This document shows positions 9,301 to 17,609 of a DNA stretch of 64,000 nucleotides, piece by piece. Numbering within the stretch: position 1 is the stretch's first letter; the number at the start of each line of letters is the position of its first letter. Below the pieces are notes generated by a model. The model saw only the letters and a program-made list of their open reading frames with translations. It did not search any database and was not told where the DNA came from. The stretch is from Methylotenera sp. Its GTDB lineage: Bacteria > Pseudomonadota > Gammaproteobacteria > Burkholderiales > Methylophilaceae. The position numbers and the translations under genes are program-made. The stretch spans positions 133,290 to 197,289 of the forward strand of contig NZ_JAQSCU010000010.1 in NCBI RefSeq assembly GCF_029945535.1. Reading direction: 5' to 3'.

Positions 9301-11328
9301 GTCAGTTTAAATATCGCTGCTGCTATTCATAATGTTGAAGTCGCTTCGGTATCAGTCAACGTGTCTGAAGAAGGCTTAGCAGGTGGCTTGCAAGATACTA
9401 CAGGCAACCCAGATACTACCAATGCCAGTTCGATTGAAGGTAATTTGCAAATTAGCAATGCCGCTGGTAACTTAACGATTACGTTGTCACAACCTAGTGA
9501 GGTGTTGACTTCTGGCGGTGTGGCGGTGACTTGGTTAGGAAGTGGTACGCAACAATTAACAGCCATGGCTGGTACACATGCAGTCGCAACAGTGAGTGTC
9601 GATAATTCAGGACATTATGCCTTTAAATTATTGGCTCCAGTGGATCATAGTGGTGTAAATGTTGAAGATGTGAAAACCATTAACTTTGGCGTGACTGTTG
9701 CGGATGGCGTAACCTCAGCAACTAGCACACTCACAGTGGGTATCGAAGATGATTCACCAGTCGCAATCAATAAATCAGATTCTTTTGCGATGATAGACAC
9801 CAATCTACTCATTACTTTAGACACTTCAAACTCTATGAATGATGTCAGTGGTATTAATGCCGAAACTCGCTTGCAAAGCGCAGTGAATTCTATCGAACGT
9901 TTGATGGATATTTATGATGGTTTTGGCGAAGTACGCGTACGCTTGGTCACTTTCTCAAGCAATGCAGAAACTCAAGGCACTGAGTGGGTCACGTTAAGTG
10001 CAGCAAAAACTATACTCGATGGTATTTTAACGACCGGCGGCACTACTAACTACGATGGCGCAATTGCCAATGCAATGACTGCCTTTACTGATCCAGGAAA
10101 AATTAGTGGCGCACAAAATATTAGCTATTTCTTTTCTGATGGTAATCCAAACAGAGCAGATGGCAGCAATACAACATTATCTAACGTAGGTTCAAGCGTA
10201 GGCCCTGATAACGGCATTCAAGTAGCAGAAGAAGCTATTTGGAAAGACTTTCTTAAAGTGAATCAGATTAAATCATACGCAATTGGTATGGGCGCTGGTC
10301 TTACAGACGTCTCGTATTTGAATCCAATTGCATACGACGGACAAGCTCGACAAGATGTAAATGGCGTAGTAGTAACGGAGATGGGGCAGCTAGATGGCGT
10401 ACTTGCCAGCACCGTTAACGCTTTCCCAGGTCAATTGTTATCAGGTGGTTTGTTAGCAGCGCATAGCGGCGTAGGGGCTGATGGCGGTTATGTAAAATCA
10501 ATTACGGTCGAAAGCGTAACCTATGCTTTTGACCCAGTAACCGATACTGTTAGCAATGCGACCAATGGCTTAATGCATTTTGACACAGTTACTAGACAGC
10601 TCACCGTGACATTAAGCTCAGGTGGTCACTTTATGGTCGATATGGATGAAGGTACCTATCAATATCAAGCGCCAGCGGTATTATCAAATGCAATAGCCGA
10701 GCATTTTGACTACGTGATTGTTGATAAAGACGGCGATCAAGCGGCAGCCACAGTGACTTTTGATGTAGATAGAGCCAATGTCACTATCGGCACGACAGGT
10801 GCAGACACCCTGATAGGGGTAGCTGGTCCAGACGTGATACTAGGTCGTGAGGGTGATGACATATTAATTGGCGGTGGCGGCAAAGACGATTTATTAGGTG
10901 GCGATGGCGATGACACCTTAATCGGTGGCGCAGGATTTGACACAATGTCCGGTGGGTTAGGTGCAGATACCTTTGTATGGGCATTAGCTGATGCAGGCGT
11001 TAAAGGCAATCCGGCAATCGACATCGTGACAGATTTTGATGTAGCAAGTAAGGCTTCAGGCGGCGATGTACTGGATTTACGTGATTTGCTGGTAGGTGAA
11101 AACCATGCTTCAGGCATCGGTAATCTTGCCAGCTACTTGCACTTTGAAAAAGCAGGTGCTGATACCGTTGTTCATGTCAGCGCAACAGGTGAGTTTGCTG
11201 GTGGCTTCAATGCAGCAAACGACGTACAAACTATCACGCTGCTTAATGTAGACTTGATTACCAGTTTCGCGAACGATCAAGCGGTGATTCAAGATTTGCT
11301 GACTAAAAATAAGCTCACTGTAGATTAA
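6316..11328 (+). CDS. Giant RTX adhesin with two vWA domains
   Basis: A complete 1,670-residue protein. It opens with an odd Tyr/Cys-rich stretch (C11, C16, C23, C36, C40; eight Tyr in the first 24 residues) with no signal peptide. Five cadherin-like repeats of about 96-100 residues follow (four in 28-420, one near 905-1000), then two vWA domains (about 574-790, MIDAS DTSGS; about 1161-1370, MIDAS DTSNS), about six RTX nonapeptides (1497-1560) and a type I secretion tail (1560-1670) closely matching that of the upstream gene. The ATG at 6316 has only a weak GAGAG upstream. It has its own terminator on each side. Secretion by a type I exporter encoded elsewhere and calcium-driven folding outside the cell are inferred from the family. 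Cysteines are rare in RTX adhesins, so the N-terminus is unusual. Confidence 0.9.
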   Translation: MSIFYSYYYGCGYNPCVGYKYNCYEPNVAPVAKNDCFSGCEDKPVVISVANLLSNDSDKDHDKLTLTSVQGALNGTVSLVNGTVTFTPIANYNGPASFTYTVSDGNGGTSTATVNLSISPVNDRPDAVNDNIAVTALGKVTIDPATLLANDQDVDGDKLTITSVQCATHGTVALVNGKVVFTPDAGYSGPATFTYTISDGKGGCGNASSDTATVCLTIPKDNTAPNAVNDSVTGQEDRAFVITMATLLANDTDANGDKLTVTSVQAGVHGTVAIVSGQVVFTPDANYNGPASFTYTISDGKGGTDTATVSLNINPENDAPDAINDGVITGKEDTSLAINFATLLANDIDIDGDKLSITSVQAGVHGTVAIVSGQVVFTPDANYNGPASFTYTISDGNGGVDTATVNLNISPVDDAPVVGNSSVTVSEEGLVNGIVDAVGNPTDTTNVTVVTGSVAVSDADSATLAVTLVAPTEQYSSHGTLVSWSGAGTNTLVGTAGAVTVATLTINDSGHYNFTLTGTLDHPDMTSEDVLNLQFGVKASDGTSSTLGTITVTVEDDAPSALAQQVDLVESTNVNVMIVLDTSGSMATTDGINGQTRLLTATQSIVKLLDQYDTTSNVMVRLVTFSTNASALANEWVTVAAAKLLLNDIIATGGTNYDEALGDAATAFADPGKLTNAQNVSYFFSDGAPTYGSGTTDELTPAGQSPGTPAVNGTGYDQSGADTGIQVSEEQAWKDFLSANHVKSYALGIGSGIANPAYLDPVAYNGQAQTDMSGLLVNDFNQLDGVLVSSIKEVNGQLITGAYGFGADGGYVESIKVGNETYSFNANTGAITQVGGASTYTYNATTHVLTVTTSVGGKFTVDMDNGIYSYTPANGSANQPNDVITFKLVDGDGDYAASTITFVKPFVNNLPEATNDSGITGNEDTPLAINFATLLANDKDVDGDTLTISSVQAGEHGTVAIVNGQVVFTPTAHYNGPASFTYTVADGNGGFNTATVSLNIAAAIHNVEVASVSVNVSEEGLAGGLQDTTGNPDTTNASSIEGNLQISNAAGNLTITLSQPSEVLTSGGVAVTWLGSGTQQLTAMAGTHAVATVSVDNSGHYAFKLLAPVDHSGVNVEDVKTINFGVTVADGVTSATSTLTVGIEDDSPVAINKSDSFAMIDTNLLITLDTSNSMNDVSGINAETRLQSAVNSIERLMDIYDGFGEVRVRLVTFSSNAETQGTEWVTLSAAKTILDGILTTGGTTNYDGAIANAMTAFTDPGKISGAQNISYFFSDGNPNRADGSNTTLSNVGSSVGPDNGIQVAEEAIWKDFLKVNQIKSYAIGMGAGLTDVSYLNPIAYDGQARQDVNGVVVTEMGQLDGVLASTVNAFPGQLLSGGLLAAHSGVGADGGYVKSITVESVTYAFDPVTDTVSNATNGLMHFDTVTRQLTVTLSSGGHFMVDMDEGTYQYQAPAVLSNAIAEHFDYVIVDKDGDQAAATVTFDVDRANVTIGTTGADTLIGVAGPDVILGREGDDILIGGGGKDDLLGGDGDDTLIGGAGFDTMSGGLGADTFVWALADAGVKGNPAIDIVTDFDVASKASGGDVLDLRDLLVGENHASGIGNLASYLHFEKAGADTVVHVSATGEFAGGFNAANDVQTITLLNVDLITSFANDQAVIQDLLTKNKLTVD
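7156..7487 (+). repeat. Near-identical repeat units inside RTX gene
   Basis: A 44-nt block at 7156-7199 recurs without change at 7444-7487, exactly 288 nt (96 codons) later, inside adjacent cadherin-like repeats. The sequence just upstream encodes nearly the same residues but differs at synonymous positions. This points to recent conversion or unequal exchange limited to the 3' part of the unit. Confidence 0.85.
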
Positions 11329-11394
11329 TGGGTGGATTAGTAAGCGGATTAATAAATTTACTGCTTTAAATAGATTTATTCAATAAACAACGTT

Positions 11395-11426
11395 AAGCCT
11401 CTATTCATTTGATTAGAGGCTTTTTC
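11395..11426 (+). terminator. Rho-independent terminator after second RTX gene
   Basis: A 9-bp stem (11395-11403 with 11414-11422), a 10-nt loop and a following T-run lie 67 nt after the RTX stop codon. Confidence 0.75.
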
Positions 11427-11532
11427 TTTATGATAGACATACTTAAGACTCGCGCGATTTGCATTGGTATGATTAGGCTCCGTGCGATATAATGCTTCGG
11501 TTTCCAAGTATGTAAATCAAGTATCAAAATTC

Positions 11533-11622
11533 GGATGAGTGGCTGAGCGGTTGAAGGCACCACCCTGGAAAGGTGGCACAGGGGCAACTCTGTCGCGGGT
11601 TCGAATCCCGCCTCCTCCGCCA
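11533..11622 (+). tRNA. tRNA-Ser (anticodon GGA)
   Basis: This is a 90-nt class II tRNA with CCA encoded. The anticodon loop CTGGAAA sits between CCACC and GGTGG, a long variable arm follows, and the T-arm is GCGGG-TTCGAAT-CCCGC. The acceptor stem GGATGAG pairs with CTCCTCC except for a T-C mismatch at position 4:69. No integrase or attachment duplication is seen beside it. Antisense open frames here encode the well-known false tRNA-antisense peptide. Confidence 0.95.
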
Positions 11623-11826
11623 ATTTACGTAATATTCTATCGCAGGTCTGTAAAATAGTAAGCTGTTGATAATTATCATATTTCGTATGATAATCAGCGT
11701 TTGTAATTCATACAAAGTCGCTACAAATGCTTTTTTATAAGTCTGACCTAAGCCTTGCTTCAATTATGCATAAATTAATTGTTTGTAAATTTACTCAATT
11801 TGGTTACGTAAATTAAAAATTCACAC

Positions 11827-12552
11827 ATGGCAAAATCAATTATACCTCTTAGCCCTAAGCAAAATAACATACTTGCAGCCCTGAATAAGCCAGATTTTGA
11901 GCGGATTGCACCTGAGCTAGAGTTAGTGGAAATGCCGCTTGGATGGAAGCTTGCTGAGGCTGGGGATCATGTTAAGTTTATTCACTTTCCAATTAGTGGC
12001 ATCGTTTCACTCATATACGATCTTGAGGACGGATCTTCAAGTGAAATAGCAATTGTTGGCAATGAAGGGATGATTGGTATATCTATCTATATGGGCGGTG
12101 ACAGTATGCCTAGTAGCACAGAGGTTCAATGTGCAGGCCATGCTTACCGGCTAAGTCGAAAGCTTTTGAAAGAAGAGTTTGCTCTTGGTGGCCAACTTCA
12201 AAAAATTGCTCTACTTTACACGCAAGCCTTAATCGCACAGACATCTCAGACTGCTGTGTGCAATCAACATCACTCTCTTGATCAGCAGCTTTGCCGTTGG
12301 TTATTGATGAGTATTGATAGATTGCATGAAAATGAAATTGTAATCACACAATTTTTGATTTCCAAACTACTAGGCGTGCGTAGGGAATCTGTAACCGATA
12401 CGGTAGGTAAGTTACAAAAAGATGGAATAATTAAATGTACACGTGGACGTATTGCAGTGCTAAATCGCCCTAAGCTTGAAGAGCGAGTTTGTGAGTGTTA
12501 TGCCGCTGTTACAGAAGAGTACAAACGTTTGTTGCCACCTGTGGTCAAGTAG
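11827..12552 (+). CDS. Crp/Fnr family transcriptional regulator
   Basis: A 241-residue cytoplasmic regulator. Residues about 20-130 form a cyclic-nucleotide-binding-like beta-roll (SEIAIVGNEGMIG in its core), then a dimerisation helix with the QQLCRWLL segment, and a Crp-type winged helix near 175-225 (FLISKLLGVRRESVT). The N-terminal FNR cysteine cluster is absent, so it is unlikely to be an oxygen-sensing FNR itself. The effector and targets cannot be read from sequence. It stands alone between the tRNA and a small exported protein. Confidence 0.85.
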   Translation: MAKSIIPLSPKQNNILAALNKPDFERIAPELELVEMPLGWKLAEAGDHVKFIHFPISGIVSLIYDLEDGSSSEIAIVGNEGMIGISIYMGGDSMPSSTEVQCAGHAYRLSRKLLKEEFALGGQLQKIALLYTQALIAQTSQTAVCNQHHSLDQQLCRWLLMSIDRLHENEIVITQFLISKLLGVRRESVTDTVGKLQKDGIIKCTRGRIAVLNRPKLEERVCECYAAVTEEYKRLLPPVVK

Positions 12553-12747
12553 CAGTAACTTGCATCGGCAGTTTACGGTGTTTAATTTTCCATATAGCAC
12601 AGGCAGCTAGCCTAAATATTTTCAAATAGTTGCGACGGATTGCTTATCGCTTTTACGTTTAATGATTACATTAGAACTCAATCACATAGTTCGGAATGTT
12701 CAGCACTTAACATTAAATATAAGCAAATTAAACACAGGAGCAATCAT

Positions 12748-13083
12748 ATGAACAAACTATTACTTTCTATTATGGCTATAGCAGTTTCAGCTACTTTCGC
12801 AACCTCTTCAATGGCTGGTGTTAGAGATCCTAATGTGAATAAGCATCAACACAATCAAGATAGACGCATTGCGCAGGGCGTTAAATCAGGTGAGTTGACC
12901 AGAGGTGAGGTAAAAGATTTACGTGGTGATCAAAGAAGTATTCGTCAAGAAGAGCGTGCGTTTAAGTCGGATGGTAACTTGACTAAGGATGAGCGCCAAG
13001 AGTTGCATCAAGATCAACATGCGGCGAGTAAAGAAATCTATCAAGAAAAACATGACGCGCAAGAGCGCCCTAGAGCAAATTAA
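12748..13083 (+). CDS. Small exported EF-hand-like protein
   Basis: The frame is open from 12640, but the ATG at 12748 with AGGAG seven bases upstream starts a clear signal peptide (MNKLLLSIMAIAVSATFA, cleavage after SMA). The product is 111 residues; the mature part is hydrophilic, rich in Gln, Glu, Lys and His, with an EF-hand-like loop SDGNLTKDERQEL. It resembles a common unnamed proteobacterial periplasmic family with the core RIAQGVKSGELT. Function is unknown; calcium binding is inference. The upstream 190 bp holds no feature I can name. Confidence 0.75.
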   Translation: MNKLLLSIMAIAVSATFATSSMAGVRDPNVNKHQHNQDRRIAQGVKSGELTRGEVKDLRGDQRSIRQEERAFKSDGNLTKDERQELHQDQHAASKEIYQEKHDAQERPRAN

Positions 13084-13117
13084 GGCAAGCGGCAATCAAG
13101 TTTAACTTTTATAGATG

Positions 13118-13150
13118 TACATATGTTGCATTTTATATGCAACATATGTA
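13118..13150. promoter_or_regulatory. NsrR-type operator upstream of nsrR
   Basis: A perfect 14-bp inverted repeat (13118-13131 and 13137-13150) with a 5-nt spacer; its core is GTTGCAT-N5-ATGCAAC. It sits 10 nt before the nsrR start and has the same core and spacing as the site before hmp. Its fit to the published NsrR consensus and the shared arrangement suggest autoregulation. Confidence 0.8.
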
Positions 13151-13160
13151 ATATGCACGA

Positions 13161-13622
13161 ATGCAATTAACAAAATTTACAGATTTAAGTTTGCGCGTAC
13201 TAATGTATCTGACGCAGGAAGACCGCATGTTGCCTGTGACAATTAATGAAATCGCGGAGCAGTTTAGCGTTCCGCGTAATCATTTGATTAAAGTGGTGAC
13301 GCGCTTAAATAAATTGGGTTGGGTCTCAGCTACACGCGGAAGAAATGGTGGTTTGCGTCTGGGCATGCAAGCCAATCTGTTAAAACTGGGAGATGTATTG
13401 CAAGAATTAGAGAATGCTACCGCCTTGATTGATTGTGCCAAACCACCTTGCGCGTTAAAAGGGCAGTGCCATCTAAAAGAGATTTTAGATGTAGGTTTAA
13501 AGGCTTTTTATGAGCATATGAATACGTTTTCATTGGCTGATGTTGTGAATCATAAAACGCAGTCTGCCGTGATTAGTATGCACCAGCGTTATCAGGTGTT
13601 ATTACAAGACAAGGCTGCATAG
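13161..13622 (+). CDS. nsrR: Nitric-oxide-sensing repressor NsrR (Rrf2 family)
   Basis: A 153-residue Rrf2-type repressor: an N-terminal winged helix (EIAEQFSVPRNHLIKVVTRL, about 30-50) with the GRNGG wing, then the cluster-binding loop DCAKPPCALKGQC with C92, C97 and C103, matching the three NsrR cysteines in spacing and position. In the family an Fe-S cluster reacts with NO and DNA binding is lost, releasing hmp and other genes. The next gene is hmp, and both promoters carry the same palindrome, which supports NsrR over IscR. Length is normal. Confidence 0.93.
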   Translation: MQLTKFTDLSLRVLMYLTQEDRMLPVTINEIAEQFSVPRNHLIKVVTRLNKLGWVSATRGRNGGLRLGMQANLLKLGDVLQELENATALIDCAKPPCALKGQCHLKEILDVGLKAFYEHMNTFSLADVVNHKTQSAVISMHQRYQVLLQDKAA

Positions 13623-13708
13623 GCCTAAAGTTATAAATATAGATTTAGTCGTTACGCACGCTAATTTTTTATTCCACACTCAAGCGAGTGTATTTTTTTA
13701 CATAATAT

Positions 13709-13727
13709 GTTGCATGTTATATGCAAC
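13709..13727 (+). promoter_or_regulatory. NsrR-type operator upstream of hmp
   Basis: GTTGCAT-N5-ATGCAAC, the same core and spacing as the nsrR site, ends 14 nt before the hmp start codon. Binding here would block the hmp promoter. Confidence 0.8.
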
Positions 13728-13741
13728 TTTTAGGAGAAGTA

Positions 13742-14968
13742 ATGTTATCTGCAAATGCAAAACCTTATATTGATGCCAGTGTTCCTGTGCTACGTGAGCA
13801 TGGTCTAGCCATTACTACGGTCTTTTATAAAAACATGCTCACTGCGCATCCTGAGTTGAAAAATCTATTCAACTTGGGTAATCAAGCCAACGGCTCACAA
13901 CAACAGTCATTAGCTTCAGCAGTTTTTGCTTACGCCGCAAATATTGAAAACGCAGCTGCCTTAGCACCTGTGATTGAGCGCATTGTGCATAAGCATGCTT
14001 CGATTGGCATTAAACCCTCACATTATCCAATTGTTGGACGCTACTTGTTAGGTGCAATTAAAGAAGTATTGGGCGATGCCGCTACAACGAATTTAATTGC
14101 TGCGTGGGACGAGGCTTATTGGTTGCTGGCTGGCGAGTTAATTGCGGCAGAAGCGCGCCTTTACCAAACGGCAGGTTTTGAGGCAGATAGCTGGATGAAG
14201 TTAATAGTTGTCGATAAAGTGCAACAAGGTGCGGATATTGTTTCCTTTACATTGCAGCCTGCAGATCATCAAGCACTGCCCAATTTTAAGCCAGGACAGT
14301 ACGTATCTGTCGCAACGTATTTAGATGATTTACAACTCAGACAATTACGCCAATATAGTTTATCTGATGCGCCAAGTAAAAATAGTTTACGCATTTCAGT
14401 TAAGTGTGAAAAGGGCGATGAATTTAGGCCGGAAGGTAAAGTTTCAAATTGGCTGCATCAGCATGTGCATATTGGGGATATTCTGGACGTGAGCCATCCT
14501 TATGGAAATTTCACGCCAGATATTTTAGCAAGTCATCCAATTGGTTTGATTTCAGCTGGGGTTGGTTTCACGCCGATGATTTCAATGCTCAATAGCCTCG
14601 CTGACGAAAATCCAAATCGGCCTGTGTTGTTTGCACATGCGGCTAGATCTAAGCAGCATTTATCGCATTGGCAAGATGTCAATTTAGCAAAAGTGGCTAT
14701 GCCGTATCTGCATCATGCTTTGTATCTAAACGAGTGCCATGAAAAAGAAGACGGTGTGACGATAGGTAAGATGAACTTATCAGATGTATTGTCGCCAGCT
14801 TCTCAGGCAAACTTATTTCAAGCAGAAAGTAATGAAGCCGAGTTTTATATCTGCGGCCCTCAAGCCTTTATGGATGACCAGTGGAAAACGCTTTTAGAGT
14901 TAGGCATAAGTCCTACTAAAATCCATCGTGAAGTTTTTGGCCCAGAAAGTCTCAGCCATTTAATTTAG
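13742..14968 (+). CDS. hmp: Flavohaemoprotein, NO dioxygenase
   Basis: A 408-residue enzyme that converts NO and O2 to nitrate with NAD(P)H. The frame is open from 13721, but that ATG lies inside the operator; the ATG at 13742 follows TAGGAGAAG and gives the standard N-terminus. Domains: globin (about 1-140, with the proximal His in IVHKHASIG), FAD-binding (RQYSLSDAP, about 195-205) and NAD-binding (AGVGFTPM, and FYICGPQAFM near the end). Convergent with the DUF1501 gene downstream. It is the effector half of the NsrR module. Confidence 0.95.
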   Translation: MLSANAKPYIDASVPVLREHGLAITTVFYKNMLTAHPELKNLFNLGNQANGSQQQSLASAVFAYAANIENAAALAPVIERIVHKHASIGIKPSHYPIVGRYLLGAIKEVLGDAATTNLIAAWDEAYWLLAGELIAAEARLYQTAGFEADSWMKLIVVDKVQQGADIVSFTLQPADHQALPNFKPGQYVSVATYLDDLQLRQLRQYSLSDAPSKNSLRISVKCEKGDEFRPEGKVSNWLHQHVHIGDILDVSHPYGNFTPDILASHPIGLISAGVGFTPMISMLNSLADENPNRPVLFAHAARSKQHLSHWQDVNLAKVAMPYLHHALYLNECHEKEDGVTIGKMNLSDVLSPASQANLFQAESNEAEFYICGPQAFMDDQWKTLLELGISPTKIHREVFGPESLSHLI

Positions 14969-15000
14969 TCAATTGATTCAATAACCATGTTCGATTCGGG

Positions 15001-15039
15001 TAGAAGGTTTGTGTTATGAAGTACGCAGCAAACCTTCTA
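15001..15039. terminator. Inverted repeat between convergent hmp and DUF1501 genes
   Basis: An 11-bp perfect stem (15001-15011 with 15029-15039) and a 17-nt loop; its right half lies inside the last codons of the minus-strand gene. There is no T-run on either side, so it is at best a weak or accessory terminator. Confidence 0.4.
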
Positions 15040-16183
15040 TCGTCTTAGTTTTATTAGCCTCTGCAAAAAGTACTTTGTTCACTTGTGTAGGATCTAACTT
15101 AAAACTCGCACTGCTAATTGAGGCGATTAGGGTCGCTAGATTAGTGGTTGGTTTAAGGTCTCGACCTTCATAAAGCGCACTGTTGCTTAATCCTGGCCAG
15201 TCTGCAAGCACTCTGCCGCCGTTAACATCACCACCAAGTATCATGGCGGTAGAGCCTGTACCGTGGTCTGTTCCACCAGTGCCATTAGTTGCTGCTGTGC
15301 GGCCGAATTCAGTTGCGACGACAATTGTTGTTTTTTGCCAGACTGGCCCTAAACCATCGCGTATCGCCGCTATCATGCTATCTAGCGATTTTAGTTGTCG
15401 CGCAAGTCTGCCTTCTTGCGCTGTATGCGTATCCCAACCACCAGTTTCTATCATAGCGACGCGAGGCCCATCTGCTTTGGCTAAAAATGAAGCTGCCAGC
15501 TTGCCAAAGCTCGCTGGGTCTTGTTTGGCACTGACATCATCCGCCATATTATTGGCTTCCATTGCCGCTGACCATAAGCTGTGTAGCTGTGCATCTTCTG
15601 CATACAACTGATTAACACGCATCAATAAATCATCAGAAGCTTGCGGTAGTGCAGAAGGCGCATAAGATGCCACTTCTATTTTGCCGCGCAAAGCCATGGG
15701 TACTGTGGCGGCAAAAGCAATAGCTTCATTCTGGGCCGATGGCAACAGCGTGAGCAGACGATTCATCCAGCCATCTTTGATTTGATAGGCCGTTGTACCA
15801 AAGGTTTCTAATACGTTTTGACCATCAAAGTGAGAGCGGCTGCGGTAGGGCGAGGCAACCGCATGTACAAACAGTGCCTGTTTGTTGGCATATAATTTAG
15901 CGGTTTCAGCCAGCGATGGATGCAGTGCAAACATGCCATCTAATTTCGTGGCTTGTGAAACATCAATTGCCAACGCGCCACGCAGTTTTGCATAGGCCGG
16001 GTCGGCGTATGGAATCACGGTGTTCAAGCCATCAGCAGCACCACGCTGGATGATAAATATAAAACGGCGGTCAGTTTCTGCTGAGGCAAAGCTGATGTAA
16101 GGCGATGCTAGCAGCACGCCGGCGCCAGCTGAAAGCATACGGAGAAAATCACGACGGTTCATATTGTTAGCCATATTGTTCAT
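15014..16183 (-). CDS. Tat-exported DUF1501 protein
   Basis: A 389-residue protein with a twin-arginine signal (NRRDFLRM then a hydrophobic stretch ending SFASA). The body is the DUF1501 fold, related to alkaline phosphatase/sulfatase-like proteins, with AAD near 50, ETGGWDTHT and FGRT, and GTDHGTGS, residues likely to bind metal. The ATG at 16183 has AGGAGA inside the end of the DUF1800 gene, two bases away, so the two are translationally linked. Last gene of a sigma-factor operon. The substrate of DUF1501 proteins is not established. Confidence 0.88.
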   Translation of the reverse strand: MNNMANNMNRRDFLRMLSAGAGVLLASPYISFASAETDRRFIFIIQRGAADGLNTVIPYADPAYAKLRGALAIDVSQATKLDGMFALHPSLAETAKLYANKQALFVHAVASPYRSRSHFDGQNVLETFGTTAYQIKDGWMNRLLTLLPSAQNEAIAFAATVPMALRGKIEVASYAPSALPQASDDLLMRVNQLYAEDAQLHSLWSAAMEANNMADDVSAKQDPASFGKLAASFLAKADGPRVAMIETGGWDTHTAQEGRLARQLKSLDSMIAAIRDGLGPVWQKTTIVVATEFGRTAATNGTGGTDHGTGSTAMILGGDVNGGRVLADWPGLSNSALYEGRDLKPTTNLATLIASISSASFKLDPTQVNKVLFAEANKTKTIEGLLRTS

Positions 16184-16185
16184 GG

Positions 16186-17580
16186 CTATCTCCTTAGAAA
16201 TTCAGGTGAAACTAACAGGAGTGCTAAACCAGTAGAGGCACTTTCTGAACGGCTAATGGCAGTTTTTGTTTGATCGCTGACGGCACCCAAAAGCACTTTG
16301 TCCGCTAATACGCGAGCATCTAATTTATCGCCCAAAGGTGCGACTAAACGTTGCGCTAGTTCTACTCGCCTGAGAAGCGCGTTTGGCGCAGCCCATGTGG
16401 CAGCAATGTCATCAAAGCCTGCGGGGGAACCGGGTTTCCAAGTTTGTTGACCTAACTGATTTAAAATCTGCGCGATTTTGATATTGTCTAAATTTTGTCG
16501 CCCTAAACCTCTCAGCGATGAGATTAGCCATTCCCAAGGGGTTTTGAATTTTGCTGGGGCTGCCAGCCAAGATTCAGGCGCGTCAATTAGTGCACGGTAA
16601 ACCTTGCTAAGGTCGCCATTGCTGGTCATATAGACTTGGGTTAATTTATTCACTAAACTTTCTGGCGGTGTATCGTTGACAAAATGTCGTGCCAGCTTGG
16701 TGGCTAGGTGCGTTGCAGTCGCTTGTGAATGCGCTAAATCAGTCAAAATGGCTTCTGCTTGTGCTTTGCCAGATTGGCTATAAGTCTTACCCATCATGTT
16801 GCGTTCGCCTGGCTCATGCAATTGTGGGCGAAATACAAAGCCATTCTTATCAGCGCTGACAGCTTTATCTTTGCCCATGCCTGCAATGCTACAACCTGTC
16901 AGTGCACGTGCAAACTCCGTGACGTCAGCTTGTGTATAGCCGCTACCCACGCCCAGCGTGTGTAGTTCCAAAATTTCGCGTGCCAGATTTTCGTTTAAGC
17001 CGCGTTTTTTATCAGGCTGTTTTTCAGCTGAACGACTGCCAGCCTTACTGTTAGGACCTATAGATTTTGCTTGGTCTAAATATAACAGCATGGCTGGATG
17101 TTGTTCTACAGCAAAGAGTAGATCTTTAAAATTCCCTAATATATTCGGACGAATCGCCTCAAACTCAAAAGCACCTGCTAAATCTGCAATTGCTGGTTTT
17201 TCAATAGAAACTGCAAAATGATTCGCCCAAAAATGCACTAAACGCTCCATAAAAGGCGTGCTGCTGGTAAGCGCTGCCGCAGCTCGCGCACTCACCGCAT
17301 CTTGATAGGTATCTTTCACTTCAAGCCTAAGGGTGCGTTTCATTTCCTTTTTTTCAGCATCATCGGCTTTACGCATCTCTTGTTGCTGTTGGCCGTATTC
17401 CGCAATCAAACTCGCCGTGCTAGCTTGATTTGCCAAGCTGGCTGGCTTGGCTTGATATTGGATGAATTGATCTAGCAGCCACTTTTTAGGCTCATTCGGC
17501 ACGATATCATCGGCACGTGCGCCTAAACCAAAGCGGTTCACCGCAATCGCAGCGGGGCTCATGTTAGAGGCGTTGTCCAT
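16186..17580 (-). CDS. DUF1800 family protein
   Basis: A 464-residue DUF1800 protein (AAIAVNRFGLGAR at the N-terminus, NENLAREILELHTLG in the middle, RHFVNDTPPESLV later). No signal peptide is apparent, while its partner DUF1501 has a Tat signal; DUF1800-DUF1501 pairs are common in bacteria and the two may leave the cell together, which is inference. It lies 29 nt after the CnrX-like gene in the same direction. Biochemical function unknown. Confidence 0.87.
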   Translation of the reverse strand: MDNASNMSPAAIAVNRFGLGARADDIVPNEPKKWLLDQFIQYQAKPASLANQASTASLIAEYGQQQQEMRKADDAEKKEMKRTLRLEVKDTYQDAVSARAAAALTSSTPFMERLVHFWANHFAVSIEKPAIADLAGAFEFEAIRPNILGNFKDLLFAVEQHPAMLLYLDQAKSIGPNSKAGSRSAEKQPDKKRGLNENLAREILELHTLGVGSGYTQADVTEFARALTGCSIAGMGKDKAVSADKNGFVFRPQLHEPGERNMMGKTYSQSGKAQAEAILTDLAHSQATATHLATKLARHFVNDTPPESLVNKLTQVYMTSNGDLSKVYRALIDAPESWLAAPAKFKTPWEWLISSLRGLGRQNLDNIKIAQILNQLGQQTWKPGSPAGFDDIAATWAAPNALLRRVELAQRLVAPLGDKLDARVLADKVLLGAVSDQTKTAISRSESASTGLALLLVSPEFLRR

Positions 17581-17609
17581 GCTCTTTTTATTCCCAGATA
17601 TCTTCAGTA

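Noticed and set aside
11405-11763. Minus-strand open frames over the tRNA region
   Set aside because: They are antisense to tRNA-Ser and give the well-known false tRNA-antisense peptide; no promoter or ribosome site.
11533-11826. Integration site of a mobile element at the tRNA
   Set aside because: No integrase, no duplicated tRNA 3' end, and housekeeping-type genes on both sides.
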